A stretch of 64,000 nt of DNA, taken from positions 125,578,068-125,642,067 of the forward strand of contig OZ020267.1 in assembly GCA_963971225.1 (NCBI GenBank), given 5' to 3'. The position numbers were made by a program, and so were the translations under genes. The notes below the pieces were generated by a model. It was not told the DNA's origin. It was given only the letters and a program-made list of their open reading frames with translations, and did no database searches. Shown here piece by piece: positions 44,586-56,179 of the stretch; the stretch's first letter is position 1, and each line of letters starts with the position of its first letter. The stretch comes from Melieria omissa (taxonomy: Eukaryota > Arthropoda > Insecta > Diptera > Ulidiidae).

Positions 44586-45530
44586 ATGCTACGTGACCAA
44601 TCCGTAGCATAACCATAACAGATCACCTGGGAAAGCTCCCCATCCCACAATTCGGCAAATTCCTACTTGCACCTGTGTCAACATCCCACAATTCGGCAAA
44701 TTCCTACTTGCACCTGTGTCAACATCCCACAAACGCTACGTGACTAAACCGTAGTTCCCACATTCAGACGCGACTCAATTCTTGGGATTGGCAGACGACA
44801 ACTCAGCAGCTCGGCGGATCGACTGAGAAAGCTCCTCTTCCCACGGTGCAATTCGTCAACTTCCAATTGCACCTGTGCCAATGTCATCAGCAGCATCCAC
44901 CGTGGTGTAATCATGACACCGCATGCTACGGTGAGAACGAACCGTTTCCCACAATCAAATTTGCACCTGTGTCAGCACCAGCGCCAGCAGCCAGATCAAC
45001 AACAACAACAATAACAACGTGCCAAACACAGCCAAGAAAAGATATAAAAGAAGGGTAGAATAAGGAATTAGTTTTTAGTTTTTGAAGTACTCTGTAACGA
45101 AAAGGAGCGCATAGCGCTTAATTCAATAAACAGTTACAAAATTGGGACATAGTCCCTAGTAAAACTTCGCAGTTTGATTTTAAAAACGGGCACATAGTGC
45201 CCAATCACTAATTTGTACGCTAACTAAAGGGCACCTTTTGTTCAGTGACATTTGGTAGAGTTGTAGCGATTTAAAGTAAAAAAATACTATACAAGACTTT
45301 CTCTACAAGACAACCCTTAGACAAACCCTTAGAGAGTTTGTGTTTAACCAGATGCCAGACTCATAGCACGGACTCAAACCATCTTCGGTCAATTAGAAAT
45401 AATGACCCATACACCTTTTCCATATTGAAACAGTGCGTGTGTCTGTTCCGTGTGTTTGTAGTTGTTTAGTTCTGATATTTGATAGATTGGGACTTAGTTC
45501 CCAACTTTATAGAAATGGCGACTCCGTACC
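44586..45530 (+). mobile_element. LTR-like regulatory unit with tandem repeats (putative solo or broken LTR)
   Basis: The upstream part has three degenerate units beginning GCTACGTGACYAAWCCGTAG (about 44588, 44733, 44928). It contains a perfect 41-bp tandem pair at 44641-44681 / 44682-44722, with the core CACCTGTGTCAACATCCCAC. Then come a TATA-like GATATAAAAG at about 45040 and a polyadenylation-type AATAAA near 45125. After these are GGGACATAGTCCC, GGGCACATAGTGCCC and GGGACTTAGTTCCC palindrome-like motifs. TGGCGACTCCGTACC at 45516-45530 could be a tRNA primer-binding site as in BEL/Pao-type elements. No gag or pol follows, and the 5' edge is unknown. Confidence 0.35.
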
Positions 45531-46480
45531 AATTAGTTCAACTTATTTTTAGATCTCACTAGAGAGGAGAACGTACAGCAAAGTTGGAGAATATAATCTG
45601 CTACTTAGAAATCGTAGCTATATTTTTCTAAAGGCACCTTTAGTCAGTCGGATTGGGTTAGACAAACTTCTCAATCTCACCTAACACTGATGTTAGGTGA
45701 TGTCAAGGTTTTTAAAGTGTCCTCGTTCAATCTATACAGTTCAGTGAAAGTGGTTGGTTGTACTGAAAGACTTTCCAGAAGCTCATTTGCAGCCTACCAA
45801 GCTTTTTTAATAGACCATGGCAGTAGTATCTTGTCGTCTTTTTCGAAATCCGTATAAAACAAGCTCCTAGCTGACTGCATTCATGACGGAGACAAAGTAA
45901 CTTCAGAACACACCTGAGACGTCTAACATTGACGAGGGAGTGGCCAACAGAATGTGGTTTGAAGATTGAGGCAGCCGCGCACATTGGGTGCCAATGTGCG
46001 GCACTGCCTGGTAAAAGGATGTGAATTGTAGGACAATTGTTCTTAACAGAGATCGAATTTTGAACCATAAGTTGTCGAAATCTTCTCGAGGTGATATAGT
46101 GAAGGAGAAATGGAAATGATTACGATAGACCTTCGAGTGACTAGTTACGAACTTCATCGGGACAAAAAAGCACTCCCTTTGTGGTTCGCTTTAGCAAATT
46201 TTTGAACAAGACCGATTTTAGTCGGTAAGAATTCGTTAGGTTGGTGGGCCTGAGTAGTGGTGCACAACTTTTAAGCGCTACACCAATTGAAGCTATATTT
46301 CCACTCGAAATGTTTGCGAGATACAGATATTTTGGAGTTGTTTGAACCTCCCAAAACTGCCACTGAATACGAGTAATTAGTTTCTGAGAAGTTTTTTCAT
46401 CTCCTGGGCTACAAACAGGACTTACACCCACTGACCCAATGACTCTGAACGCGGCAGAGCCATTGCGATTTCTTTTGAAG
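45531..46480. other. Unrecognised DNA, probably repeat debris
   Basis: A short hairpin, CGCACATTGG-GTG-CCAATGTGCG, sits at about 45977-45999. The motif AAATGTTTGCGAGATACAGA near 46305 is echoed at about 59635, suggesting a dispersed repeat. Minus-strand frames (up to 113 residues) are unrecognised. Confidence 0.3.
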
Positions 46481-49400
46481 ACAATTTGTCGACTCCTTTT
46501 TCAGTGACCCAAAGGATTGGTCCTTCAGCTTTACTCAGGAAACTGAGTCACCGCCTAAATCATTGTTTGAATTGTTCAAAACAACCACAACGACTCTCTG
46601 ACTTATTGTCCAATGCCCAAAACAATTGCGTCACGATAATAATTTTTTTACTCAAAAAATTTCACTCTTTAAATTTAATTTAATAATAAAAAAACAGCAA
46701 ACGACATTGGCAAATGCAACGGTTTAAGTGAATAAAAATTTCAATCGGCGTCAAATTTACTTGCCTTCATAACAAATACGAACATTTTTAAATATTAACT
46801 TGTAAATATTTTTCACATGGCCATCGATAGGTTTGTCACTTATTTCGCATCGCCGACAGCCGAACAAATATTCAGCAAATGCAATAAATGAAAATAATAA
46901 CAAGCCATAATTTTTTACCCCAACAAGCTGCCACACCTGTCTGCATTACTATACTATATATGTACGAGTATGTATGTATGTATGAAAATGTTTACTTGTG
47001 TACAACTGTTTACATAAGTTTTGCACTCTACACTCTTGATTCGGGATTGATGAGCACTTTGGTATGCAGTTTGTAGTGTTTAGGTTGTGATGGTTGTTGG
47101 AAGTTGAAAAGAACCGAAGTCGGTAATGGGTAGAGTCAGTCTTGTTAGATCTTGAAGGGTTATTGTTCTGTTCTGAAGCTCAGCCCCAATGCTTTCCTAA
47201 TTCTGGAACAGATGATTTGAGATCATTTGTCGCTCTCATCGTGATGCTTGTTTTCTATTTAATGTCTGTCACAATGAATTAAGAATCAGTTACGCAGAAC
47301 TCAGACTTGAATTTGGTGTTGTTTGGTTTAGGCACTAAAAATATGGCTGTCGCTGCAGTGTAGCGTATAAATAAGTCATTCATGCCAAACTGAATAGTAG
47401 TTTCTTGCATATATATAAAAGTTACAATATGAATGTATGAATGTTTGTATGTTTGTTTGCATGCAAATATTGAAAGTGATCACTTTGACAGCCATCAACA
47501 CAAAAAGTCTATATGAACAAAAATATATAATTTTGCGCGCTTGTTCAGCGTATTTGCATGCAATTTTATATGCACGCGGCGAGGCAATGAAAAAATATGA
47601 AAAATCCATTAATTGAAATTATTTAATATTTAAATTGAAATGCGAAAATATTGTGAAAAATATAAATTCATATAAAATTTGCCATAAAATTTAAAGAGTT
47701 GCATTGTGTAAAAAAATACCAAATTCTGGCGAACAAAAAATGCTTGACATAGATTTTTGTGCGCATGTGTGTGTGTGTGTGTGAGTCTCGAATGTTGTAC
47801 TATATTGTAAAAGTGTGCAGCTGACAAAAATCATTTGCATTTAAACGAGCTTTGCACCACATTGACAACAACAACACCGATTCGGGCTGCATGCGGCTGC
47901 AATTGGCGGCCATCTGCACAGCCGGCAGCTGCTAATCGCCGCTGCGCATGCAAGTTCAATGGCCAAGGATTTGTGCTCGCGACACTCGACTCGACTGCGC
48001 GCGCGCTCGCGGATAAAGAGTTTATAATCGAATGATTAGTGCATAATTTATGGCGTAATTACTGCATTGCCGCGGTAATAAATTAAAAGTACAATAATTG
48101 CGGCTCGGCAAAAACCGACCGCCCACAAGCCGCCAATTTGGCGCTGACTCTTCAATTAAATGTTTGCGTTTTGCAATGTTTTTTCAATGCTGTTGTAGTT
48201 GTTGTTGTTGTGTGTGTTGGTAGGTAGGTAAATAATGCCAATTTCGAAAATTATATGGCAAAGTGAATTTTTAATGCGGCATCGCTGCTGCGTATTTGTG
48301 ATTGCTTATCGCGCGCGTTTGGCGTGGGCCGGTCGCTGACAAGTCGGCAGTCCTTAATAATTTATTAGCGCACACAAATCAACAAGTTGCCCGACAAAGG
48401 GTGAGATGTGCCAAGCAAATGAAATGCCAAACAATTCATTGCGTCACCGCGGGGCAAAAGTTTGAAAATATTCGTTAAATTCGTCGAAGGTTCTCATGCA
48501 AAATCGAAGCCTGTATTCGGATTTCTAATGAGAATAGAACTGAAAAATGGTTTCTTCTGGATGGTCTTTAGTAAACAGTGTTTTTTAATATTTTTAAATA
48601 TTTATTTTAATATTTTTAATATTTTTTATATTTTTTTTTAATATTTAAAAATTGAGAATACACGAACTTTTCCTTGTTTTTTTTAATATATTTTGAGTAC
48701 AAATTAGTTTTGTTTGTTTTCAAGAGATGACTCTGACTATTGTTAATGTTTTTTAGTGCCAGCTAATTTCTTAAAAGTTCCCAATGTTAAAAATTCCATA
48801 ACAAAATGTCTGTTTATTAAACTGTTGTAATAAAATCTGGCATCGACTATAGTCAAAAATTCACCTTTTCCACTTTACCCAAGAAAACAAAAATAGACAA
48901 CCAACTTTGATAGTGCACAGCAAAAAAACCAAAACACAAGCAACAACAATTTTTTAAACAGTGCTGTAAAATTGCATTATCTTCTTTAAGACGAAATCAA
49001 TAATGTAAAGCATACTTAAATTTCCATTCCTGAATTAATTGCACAAAATCGAGATTTGGTCCCAGTGTGCGCCCTTCGGCGAAATTAACCAAATTACAGC
49101 TGTCAAATGGCCGACATTGGAATTAACTGTTGCCATTTGAAATTTTTGCCGCCCACGCTGCTGTGTTGCCGCAATTAACTCAATGCCACCATCCCATCCA
49201 AGGACTCAACGGTATTTGCCGCAGACGGTACGCAGAAATTTGGCAGCGGGTGTAAGGTGTAAGTTGTACTTGTAACTTGAAAGTGCGGATTATGCGTAAG
49301 TAAATGCCGAAACTTTCGTTTGTGACAATTGGCCAGTGAGTTGACGGAGGCAACCGAAGAAAAGCATGGCTTGTAAAAGATGAAAAGAACAAAAGAGCGC

Positions 49401-50227
49401 GAAATTCTGTAACCAAACAACGCCTCAACTTGACACCTCAACGCAAACGTTGCACTTTCATTGGAGATTTTATGTTCAGCTAAAAGCTTGACACTTTATA
49501 AAGTTGACAGAAAGTGTGACAGAGGTGAGACAGCTTATAGCTAAATAAATGCTGTACAGGTTGCGCGGAAAGTTTTTTGGGTTATTTATGTGAACCAGGT
49601 TCTGTTTAATTTGAGTTTTGGTTTTCTAAGGATTCAATGCACTGAGATTTTAATGAACTTGGGTGCATAATGTTTTTCATTTATTTTATACATGAGTGTA
49701 TCTCTTTCTCAAAACTCAGAATATCTTCAAATTCTAAACAATAACAGCGTTTACTTTGAATGATTAAATTGGCTTCTAATGTTGCAATCGTTTGAAATAT
49801 ACGCAGATATACTTATGTTAGAAGCCATTAACCCTTGAGTAAACTAAATATGCTACGACAGCGATACTCCCTAAGATGATCTACACAATTTCATTACTGT
49901 TTTTAAAATCGGATTCTTCGTTCTCTCACTCTTTGCTTTGAGTTTAATTTCCAGCTCTATCGAGCGTAATCCTTCAATATTCGATTCAATCATTGCGATA
50001 GTTCCAAGTCTCATTCATGGGTAGAGATGAATCGTTCATACTTACAGCCGGTGTCATCTGAGTCACAATCAAGTTTTTTTAAAAGCTACATTTAATAGAG
50101 AAAATCACATCAGTACAGATTTCTTGCCTTGAAGTTGACAGAGACTGCCTTCTCTTTGACTCTACAGACTATGTAAAAGCCTTGTTAATAAAATCTTTAG
50201 ACATGGTCAACAACAACACAACAAAAA
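46481..50227. other. Long unique stretch without recognised elements
   Basis: The segment 47.83-48.50 kb is GC-richer and has few stop codons. It may be regulatory, but no exon can be assigned. A TG run occurs at 47768-47783. Frames at 49175-49441 on the minus strand overlap each other and are not favoured. Confidence 0.35.
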
Positions 50228-50229
50228 TA

Positions 50230-50708
50230 ACAAGGTTATAACAACGGATTCTGGTAGAGGGGGCAAAAAAAAGATAAACGTGTATCGGCGTTTTGAAAGT
50301 TCACATCTGAATTTTTTTTTAGGAGTTGGTCAAAGTCCCTTTTTTACTCATTCTTATGGCGAATATGATGTGTTCAGCAATTTGATTTAAAATACTACGA
50401 AGAACATTTTTGTGGCGAATTTTAACCCTGTAGCTCCTATTATTATGGGTCAATTTGACCCTTTTTTCTAAAATCCCAAAAATGTCCTGTAAAACAGGAC
50501 TTTTTAAGGACAAAATTTACCACGAAAATATTCGCCATAAAATTCTAGTATAGGTCTCTGAATAAATCAAAGCTCAGAAATTAACTTGAACGCCAGAATT
50601 AAGCCCAAACTGAAAATATTTTTAAGTGCTTATTTCGTACTTAATCAAAATTGGTACTTAAATGTCCTTTTTTCGGCCGCTCTCTACCAGAATCCGTCAG
50701 AACCTTGT
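50230..50708. mobile_element. 479-bp terminal-inverted-repeat element, TA-flanked
   Basis: The ends begin ACAAGGTT and share GGATTCTGGTAGAG in inverted orientation (about 50247-50260 and 50682-50695), with a 3-bp gap in one arm. TA lies immediately outside both ends. Inside are GGGTCAATTTGACCC (one-base-spaced palindrome, about 50447-50461), preceded by TTTTAACCCTGTAGCTCCTA, and a CCTGTAAAACAGG hairpin. No transposase. Confidence 0.75.
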
Positions 50709-51144
50709 TATGTAAAAAAAAAGTTTGATTTTGTTGTGCAGTGTAATTAAATCTTACGGCTGAATGCAACAGCATGAAAAGATTTAGTACAAAGCTGTTT
50801 TCAGATGATCCAAAATCCAAACATGAGCAAAACTGTTTTATAAATACATATTTATAATACATACATATATACAAAATTTATATACCATATAAAAACTGCA
50901 CTTTTTGATCAGTTCAGTTAAACGTTTAGAATTTCTTAATGATCGTGGAGATTCCTATAAAACAGAAACCCACATATTTCATTATATCAAACTTTACCAT
51001 ATAAAATATTGTGACGATCATGCATCTCACTGTGGGCCCCCTAACATAGGCAAAACGACAACACTGAAAGGGCACTTGTCGGCAGCAGCAGTATTGCATA
51101 CTCTTGGGAGCATGTTAATTTTGCGGGTATTATCGCAGAGACTG

Positions 51145-51318
51145 TTCGAAATGGAAGAAGGAGAAAGAGCCTGTGCCTCCGGTGGAAGGAGCAAGATGCG
51201 GAGGCCCTATCATCTCCTGGCGTGGCCAACTGAAGAAGGCACGCGTAAAACAGGGACGACTGGAGAGAGCTTTTGCGGCAGGCCGTAACGAGTTGTTATG
51301 GCCAGTGAAGTAAGTAAG
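51145..51318 (+). mobile_element. Non-LTR retrotransposon 3' fragment (2.68-kb family)
   Basis: Aligns with 2700-2903: CTCCGGTGGAAGGA, GAGGCCCTATCATCTC, TTTTGCGGCAGGCCGTAA, TTGTTATGGCCAGT, and a GTAAGTAAG tail. The reading frame is disrupted relative to the 2.68-kb copy. No clear target duplication is visible. Confidence 0.8.
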
Positions 51319-51344
51319 TTATGTTCAAGATAATGATGAAATGC

Positions 51345-51600
51345 TCGAGAACCAGTTACGCTTCGGTCAGTTAAGTATAAAAGGCGAGTCAGTTATGTTT
51401 TAACAAGCAAGGATGTAATACCGATAAGAAAAGAAAAGTGAAACTGAAGTGAAAGTAAAAGTCAAGCAAAAGTGATTAGATAGTAATGGATCAGTAAAGT
51501 TTATTATGTGACAAGTGTAAAAAGAATAAAATGTGTCAAAGAATTTCTTTGTTTTATTTTGGCACAATCCAGTGACACGAACTACATCTGCAAAACTAAT
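51345..51600 (+). mobile_element. LTR-like remnant (low confidence)
   Basis: TATA-like AGTATAAAAGGCGAGTCAG at about 51374, an AATAAAATG signal near 51526, then TTTATTTTGGCACAATCCAG, which could be an LTR end followed by a primer-binding site. The same modules are found, separated, at 26085-26245 and 26730-26775. No coding part is attached. Confidence 0.35.
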
Positions 51601-52677
51601 TTAAGTATCAATATGGCATACAAATCGAAGAGAGTAAAATTATTCTCTTTCTTTCAACGATTGTAAACCAAGAAGCTTGCGCCAAGCATTGTAGGACAAA
51701 GCCATCAAGTCTGTACAGGTTTTTTGGCGGGTACGGGTTCATCAGTATCCATGAGGGTTTTCACCTCCTGCGAAAACAACCAACAATTTAATGTCAAAAT
51801 TACTTTTTTGCACCGCTTTTAAGTTAATTTTAAGTCTAAATTTACCAAAGTTTTCTACTTAAAACTTCTACTTTGTTCATTTTTATTTTAGTTATTTTAG
51901 AAATGCATGGAGATCGATACTCGAATACGAATACGAATGCGAATGAACGCATGAATTTGCTTATTATTACAAAAATAGAACATATCAGTTTCGCAGCAAC
52001 CAGTGAAAATAAGCCAGCAAAAACAAATCGAAATGAGCCATCATTAAAATCGAAATCGTACACGGTTTCAGGCAAATTTAGTGTCATTTGAAACGAGAAT
52101 ATCGACATGCGGCAGCACAAACATTATAGCCGATATTGAATTCCAGTAAAATCTATTTAACAAGTTCATAATTCCCGACACAAAGGCAGCTTCGATTTCA
52201 ATTGTTATTCCCGAATAATTTTATTACAAATATTGTGGAAAATATTGAACGCAGAAGAAGCGACACGACACAATGCCGCAGTGACAAAGGCGAAGCGCAA
52301 AATGTCAAAGTCCTTTGGAGTGCAACATTTCAGTCAGTCGGCCATTGTGTGTGTGTCGATGTGTTGTTGACGCCCCATTGTCGAGTCGAGTGTGAAGTGG
52401 CACCTGCTGAACAGCTGGCAACTCTACCATTGCGTTTCAGCAGGTATATTCGATGTTTTATTGAAATTTTGAAAATATTGAAATTTTCCTCTCCCATATT
52501 TGTAATGAAATATTTATTGCAATTAGTTGACGTGTGCCAAAAATAACCCACAGCAAAATGTTCATTTTACTAGCAGAAATTGTTTTCGTTCGCACAGCGT
52601 TATTGGATTTTGTTACACGCCGAAAATTGAAGTCTTGAAAATAAAAATAAATATAAACAGAAATGAAATTATTACTG

Positions 52678-52718
<41 letters not shown>

Positions 52719-53682
52719 TACTGTATCAGGTGTCAATGGCGCAATGAAATGCTGTACGAGTAAACAACAACAACCACAACAACAGCCTTCTGGGGCATTC
52801 CGGGGCCGCATGAAGGGCGCCCGAAACAGAGCGAAGTGACGTGCGCACAGCGGCCATGGCGACCCCTGAGATTGTGTTGGCTTTGCACTTGACACTTGGA
52901 CACAATGCCGCCGGACTGTCGGACTATTGGACGGCCGTGTGACCGCCGTTGTAGGCGCCAACAATAAACGAAGAAAAGTGGCCGAAAAAAGTAAAAGCCA
53001 ATATAATTGATTTATTTTCCCTAATCAAAGTTTCAAGTTCAGATAAAATAGAAAACATGTCGCCACCGGGTCAGCGCGACAAATGGCGCTTTGTGCTTGT
53101 TGCGGTGAGCGCTCAATGGTGGTGGTGAATAGTGAATGGTGAGTGGTGAGTGGTGTTGAGTGCTGCGGCAAATCGGCATTGATTACAAATGGCGAGCAAC
53201 TTTAGCGTAAACCCCGACAACTGGACACTTGACGATTTGAAGAATGGCGTCAGACGGCCGGTGAAAAAACTTTATCTGATGCGGAAAATTAATATTGACA
53301 CTGCGCACCGGCGATTGAAGAGCGGGCTGGCTGAGGATTTGTGATGGCCGTCGGTGTAAAGAATGCGCATTGTTGTTCTTCGGTGATATGCTCGACAGTT
53401 TGACGACCTTGTTTGATTGGATTGTTGAGTGTAATTTGAGATGAAATTGAAATATCACTGTGTGCAGTTTAAAGCGAATAGGAAATACTTAGTTGTAGAA
53501 AATTTTGCAATGAACATCTAATGGGGAAATGAAACAAGGTGACTATAAATCGAAAAAATGTTTTCTGTTTCATTTACCATAACAGAGGAAGAGGTAATTA
53601 AAGCGTTTTTCAGAAAGAGTTGTTCCTTCAAATCAACAGAAACCCCAAGATTTTTGTAAGAAATTATGCTTTTTTTACTTTA
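51601..53682. other. Unique DNA with a CA run and GC-richer segment
   Basis: From about 52730 to 53340 the sequence is GC-richer. A 168-residue minus frame (52458-52964) crosses the CA repeat and is not credible as a protein. No supported gene. Confidence 0.4.
52679..52712. repeat. (CA)n microsatellite
   Basis: About sixteen CA units, then CGCACACG. Confidence 0.95.
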
Positions 53683-54431
53683 TCAGGTGTACAACTTTGC
53701 TTCCGCCGTTTTTTTTTCCAAAATTAAAAGCTTTATTGCGAAAAAGTGCTTACAGATGTATTATTCAAAGTATTGTCTGTCGCTAGCGACAACTTTCTCC
53801 CATCTTTCCGGCAATTTTCGGATCCGGCTCGAAAAAAGGAGTCCTCTTTTGACGCTATCCATGAAGCAATCCATTTTTCCAATTCTTCGAAGGATTGAAA
53901 ATGTTGATCTGCCAGGCCGTGTGCCATCGAACGGAATAGGTGGAAGTCAGAAGGGGCGACATCTGGGGAATACGGCGGGTGGGGCAAGACTTCCCATTTC
54001 AGCGTTTCCAGGCACTTTTTGACCACTTTTGCGACGTGAGGCCGAGCATTGTCGTGTTGGAGGATGACTCACCATTTTCACTCACCACGAAATCACCATT
54101 TTTAAAACGTTGAAACCACTCCCGACACGTTCTTTCACTCAGAGCAGCATCACCGTAAGTTTCTGAGAGCATTCGATGCGCTTCAGCTGCATTTTTTTTC
54201 GAATTGTAACAGAAAAGTAAAACTTCCCGCAAATGGCGAGAATTGGGCACATAAACGGACATTTTCGAGCGTGAATAATACGAAAACAAGAACAACTGTC
54301 ACTGAAACGGCGATGACAATTCGTTAGGCACTGTCCACACTCACTTTAAAGGCATTACCATCTATGTATTTCAACCAGCCTCAGCCGGTACAGCCACCTA
54401 TCGGAAAACGGCGGAAGCAAAGTTGTACACC
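53683..54431 (-). mobile_element. Internally deleted mariner, family 3, copy 2 (about 749 bp)
   Basis: Same terminal repeats as 30443-31194 (TCAGGTGTACAACTTTGCTT). The left end has its TA at 53681-53682. The right end reads GTACACC then TA, lacking the last three bases of the repeat. The coding remnant on the minus strand keeps MSVYVPNSRHLREVLLFCYN through CREWFQRFKNGDFVVSENGE, then joins, out of frame, to the segment before HDNARPH. A further single-base loss near 53823 (relative to copy 1) scrambles the C-terminus. The deletion breakpoints differ from copy 1, so the copies degenerated independently. Confidence 0.94.
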
Positions 54432-54437
54432 TACTTC

Positions 54438-55035
54438 GTTATCCAAAAATATCCTAAAACTCCACTAAGGATCCAAACTTCAAGTAACATAAAATATGAA
54501 TCTCCTAAAACTTTCTCCTTAACAATTCTTTTTCCTAAAAATTCTCTTAAAATGTCAAGAATCCCCTTAATTTAGAAGGAAATCTCCTGATCTGGCAACA
54601 CTGTCTACCGTATGATCGATGAAGCGAAAAGGGTGTTCGATGAGGTCGACCGCAAAAATGGAGGCCGTGTCTCTGGTGGGAGGACCAAGAACACTTTTCA
54701 TCATTTGCCAGTGTTCCCAATAAATCATACATTGTTATCCAAAAATCTCCTAAAAATCTACTAAGGATCCGAAAAATCAACAAACATAAAATATGAATTT
54801 CCTAAAACTTTCTCCAAAACAATTCTTCCTTCTAAAATATTCTCCTAAAAGGTCAAGAATCTCCTAAATTTAAAAGGAAATCTCCTGATCTGGCAACACT
54901 GTCTGCCGTATGAACGATGAAACTCCGGCGAAAAAGGTGTTCGATGTGGTCGACGACGAGAAGGGAGGCTCTGACTCCGGTGCAAGGACCAACTTGAACA
55001 CTTTCCATAATTTTTTAGTGTGACCAACTGGAGAA
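54438..55035 (+). repeat. Tandem duplication (period 296 bp) of repeat E plus non-LTR tail fragment
   Basis: Unit 1 starts GTTATCCAAAAATATCCTAAAA at 54438 and unit 2 starts GTTATCC at 54734. Each unit has a CTCCTAAAA-rich part ending in TCTCCTGATCTGGCAACACT, then CCGTATGA-CGATGAA and AAGGTGTTCGATG-GGTCGAC, a piece of the 2.68-kb retrotransposon family. The units are diverged (about 80-85% by eye), so the duplication is old. Repeat E also occurs reversed at 26247-26362. Confidence 0.85.
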
Positions 55036-55747
55036 GTTGTTTACATATACATATAGATTAAAAAGAGCCTCACCGAAAAGAATAAGTAAGTTTAGTTAGT
55101 TATAGTTCTTATGTCAACTGCAACTTGTAGACATGTAAGTTTGATTTATTCAAAATTTTTGTGATTATTTTGAAATGAATAAACTCTCAGCTAGAGCGGC
55201 AATATTTACTGCTGACTTGGCTGAATAAATACGAGTTGGAATCTGGAAACTTCTCCAACAAGTGTGAAATTATTAATTAAATTCACTCCAGGAGCATTTT
55301 GATCAAAGCAATACGAAGTTTTCAAAGCGCCTATGTGTTTCTGGATTGATTGTTCCTTGATTGTTTATTCCTGCAATTCCTTGTTTTGCTAAATAGTTGA
55401 ACCTATGAACAGTTCTATATAATAACAGTGCTATAATATTTCTATATTCTAATAATACTTGTTGATAGTTGGTCAAGTTCGCCAAGCTTAGCTGCTACCA
55501 CTAAGAATAGAATGATGTCTGAACCAAATTGTTGAATACAATTGCAGAGCTAAGTTCCAACTTGTATGATGGGAACTCCTGTGAAGCAAACTAGAAAGCT
55601 AACACCAGAATAAATTCATTGAGGTATTTTTAACTATTGTTAAGCCAAAGTAAACGAAAAAATTAATACACATGATTGCATATGGCGTTCTAGTGTTAAG
55701 CATATGATGAAAAAAAACATTTCTAAAAAATTGTTAAAAAACATTGA
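55036..55747. other. AT-rich non-coding DNA
   Basis: Nothing recognised. Confidence 0.4.
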
Positions 55748-56140
55748 TTGAAACATTTACCAAACATTATTTTGTTCTTTCGTTCGCCATCATCATTGCA
55801 ATTGTGCCAACCGGAAACCATCCACATCGGCGTCAATGACAACAGTCTCCATTCGCACCATTCGGCCGACATTGTCCAACTGATTCGCATGGACCAACGC
55901 TGCAGCATTGGCCACTGCTGCTGCTCCACATCACTTCGGCTGTCGTTTGTTTACATTTACACGAACGAAGTTGCCGACAACGGCGAGCGCATCTGCGCAA
56001 ACGGAAAAGGATTCTTGTGGGCGCTCACGCTCTCAGGTGATGCCATGGGTCAGCAAAGTTTTACGCGGGAGAACGCTGGAAAGCTGTGGGCTGCATTCCA
56101 GTCCGTACGGCAACAGTGCAGCTTGCAGTCTGTTTTATAA
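55748..56140 (+). CDS. Candidate terminal exon, unrecognised
   Basis: A plus-strand frame is open from after a TGA at 55745-55747 to TAA at 56138-56140. It encodes QLCQPETIHIGVNDN..ADIVQLIRMDQRC, TNEVADNGERICANGKGF, and RENAGKLWAAFQSVRQQC. From about 55800 the third codon positions are rich in C and G (ATC CAC ATC GGC GTC, for example) in an AT-rich neighbourhood. An AATAAA follows 32 bp after the stop. Against a gene: there is no in-frame ATG at the start and no convincing acceptor AG before about 55840. On the minus strand another plausible-looking stretch, CGAAAVANAAALVHANQLDN, occurs. I recognise no family. It could be a host exon, a decayed gene, or chance in a GC-rich island. Confidence 0.25.
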   Translation: MKHLPNIILFFRSPSSLQLCQPETIHIGVNDNSLHSHHSADIVQLIRMDQRCSIGHCCCSTSLRLSFVYIYTNEVADNGERICANGKGFLWALTLSGDAMGQQSFTRENAGKLWAAFQSVRQQCSLQSVL

Positions 56141-56171
56141 AATTAACAGTATTGCGTTTAACAGCTATTCG

Positions 56172-56177
56172 AATAAA
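56172..56177 (+). promoter_or_regulatory. Possible polyadenylation signal AATAAA
   Basis: Lies 32 bp downstream of the stop of the candidate exon and is followed by a GTGTTATTTTGTTTTGTGTG-like GT-rich stretch. AATAAA is common by chance in such AT-rich DNA. Confidence 0.25.
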
Positions 56178-56179
56178 GT

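Noticed and set aside
45973..46003. Short hairpin CGCACATTGG/CCAATGTGCG as a miRNA precursor
   Set aside because: Arms of only about 10 bp with a 3-base loop, too short for a precursor.
49834..49900. TTAACCCTTGAGTAAAC as a TTAA MITE end
   Set aside because: No inverse end followed by TTAA was found downstream; single TTAACCC motifs are expected by chance.
52458..52964. 168-residue minus-strand frame
   Set aside because: Runs through the CA microsatellite (RVRVCVCVCV) and shows no domain.
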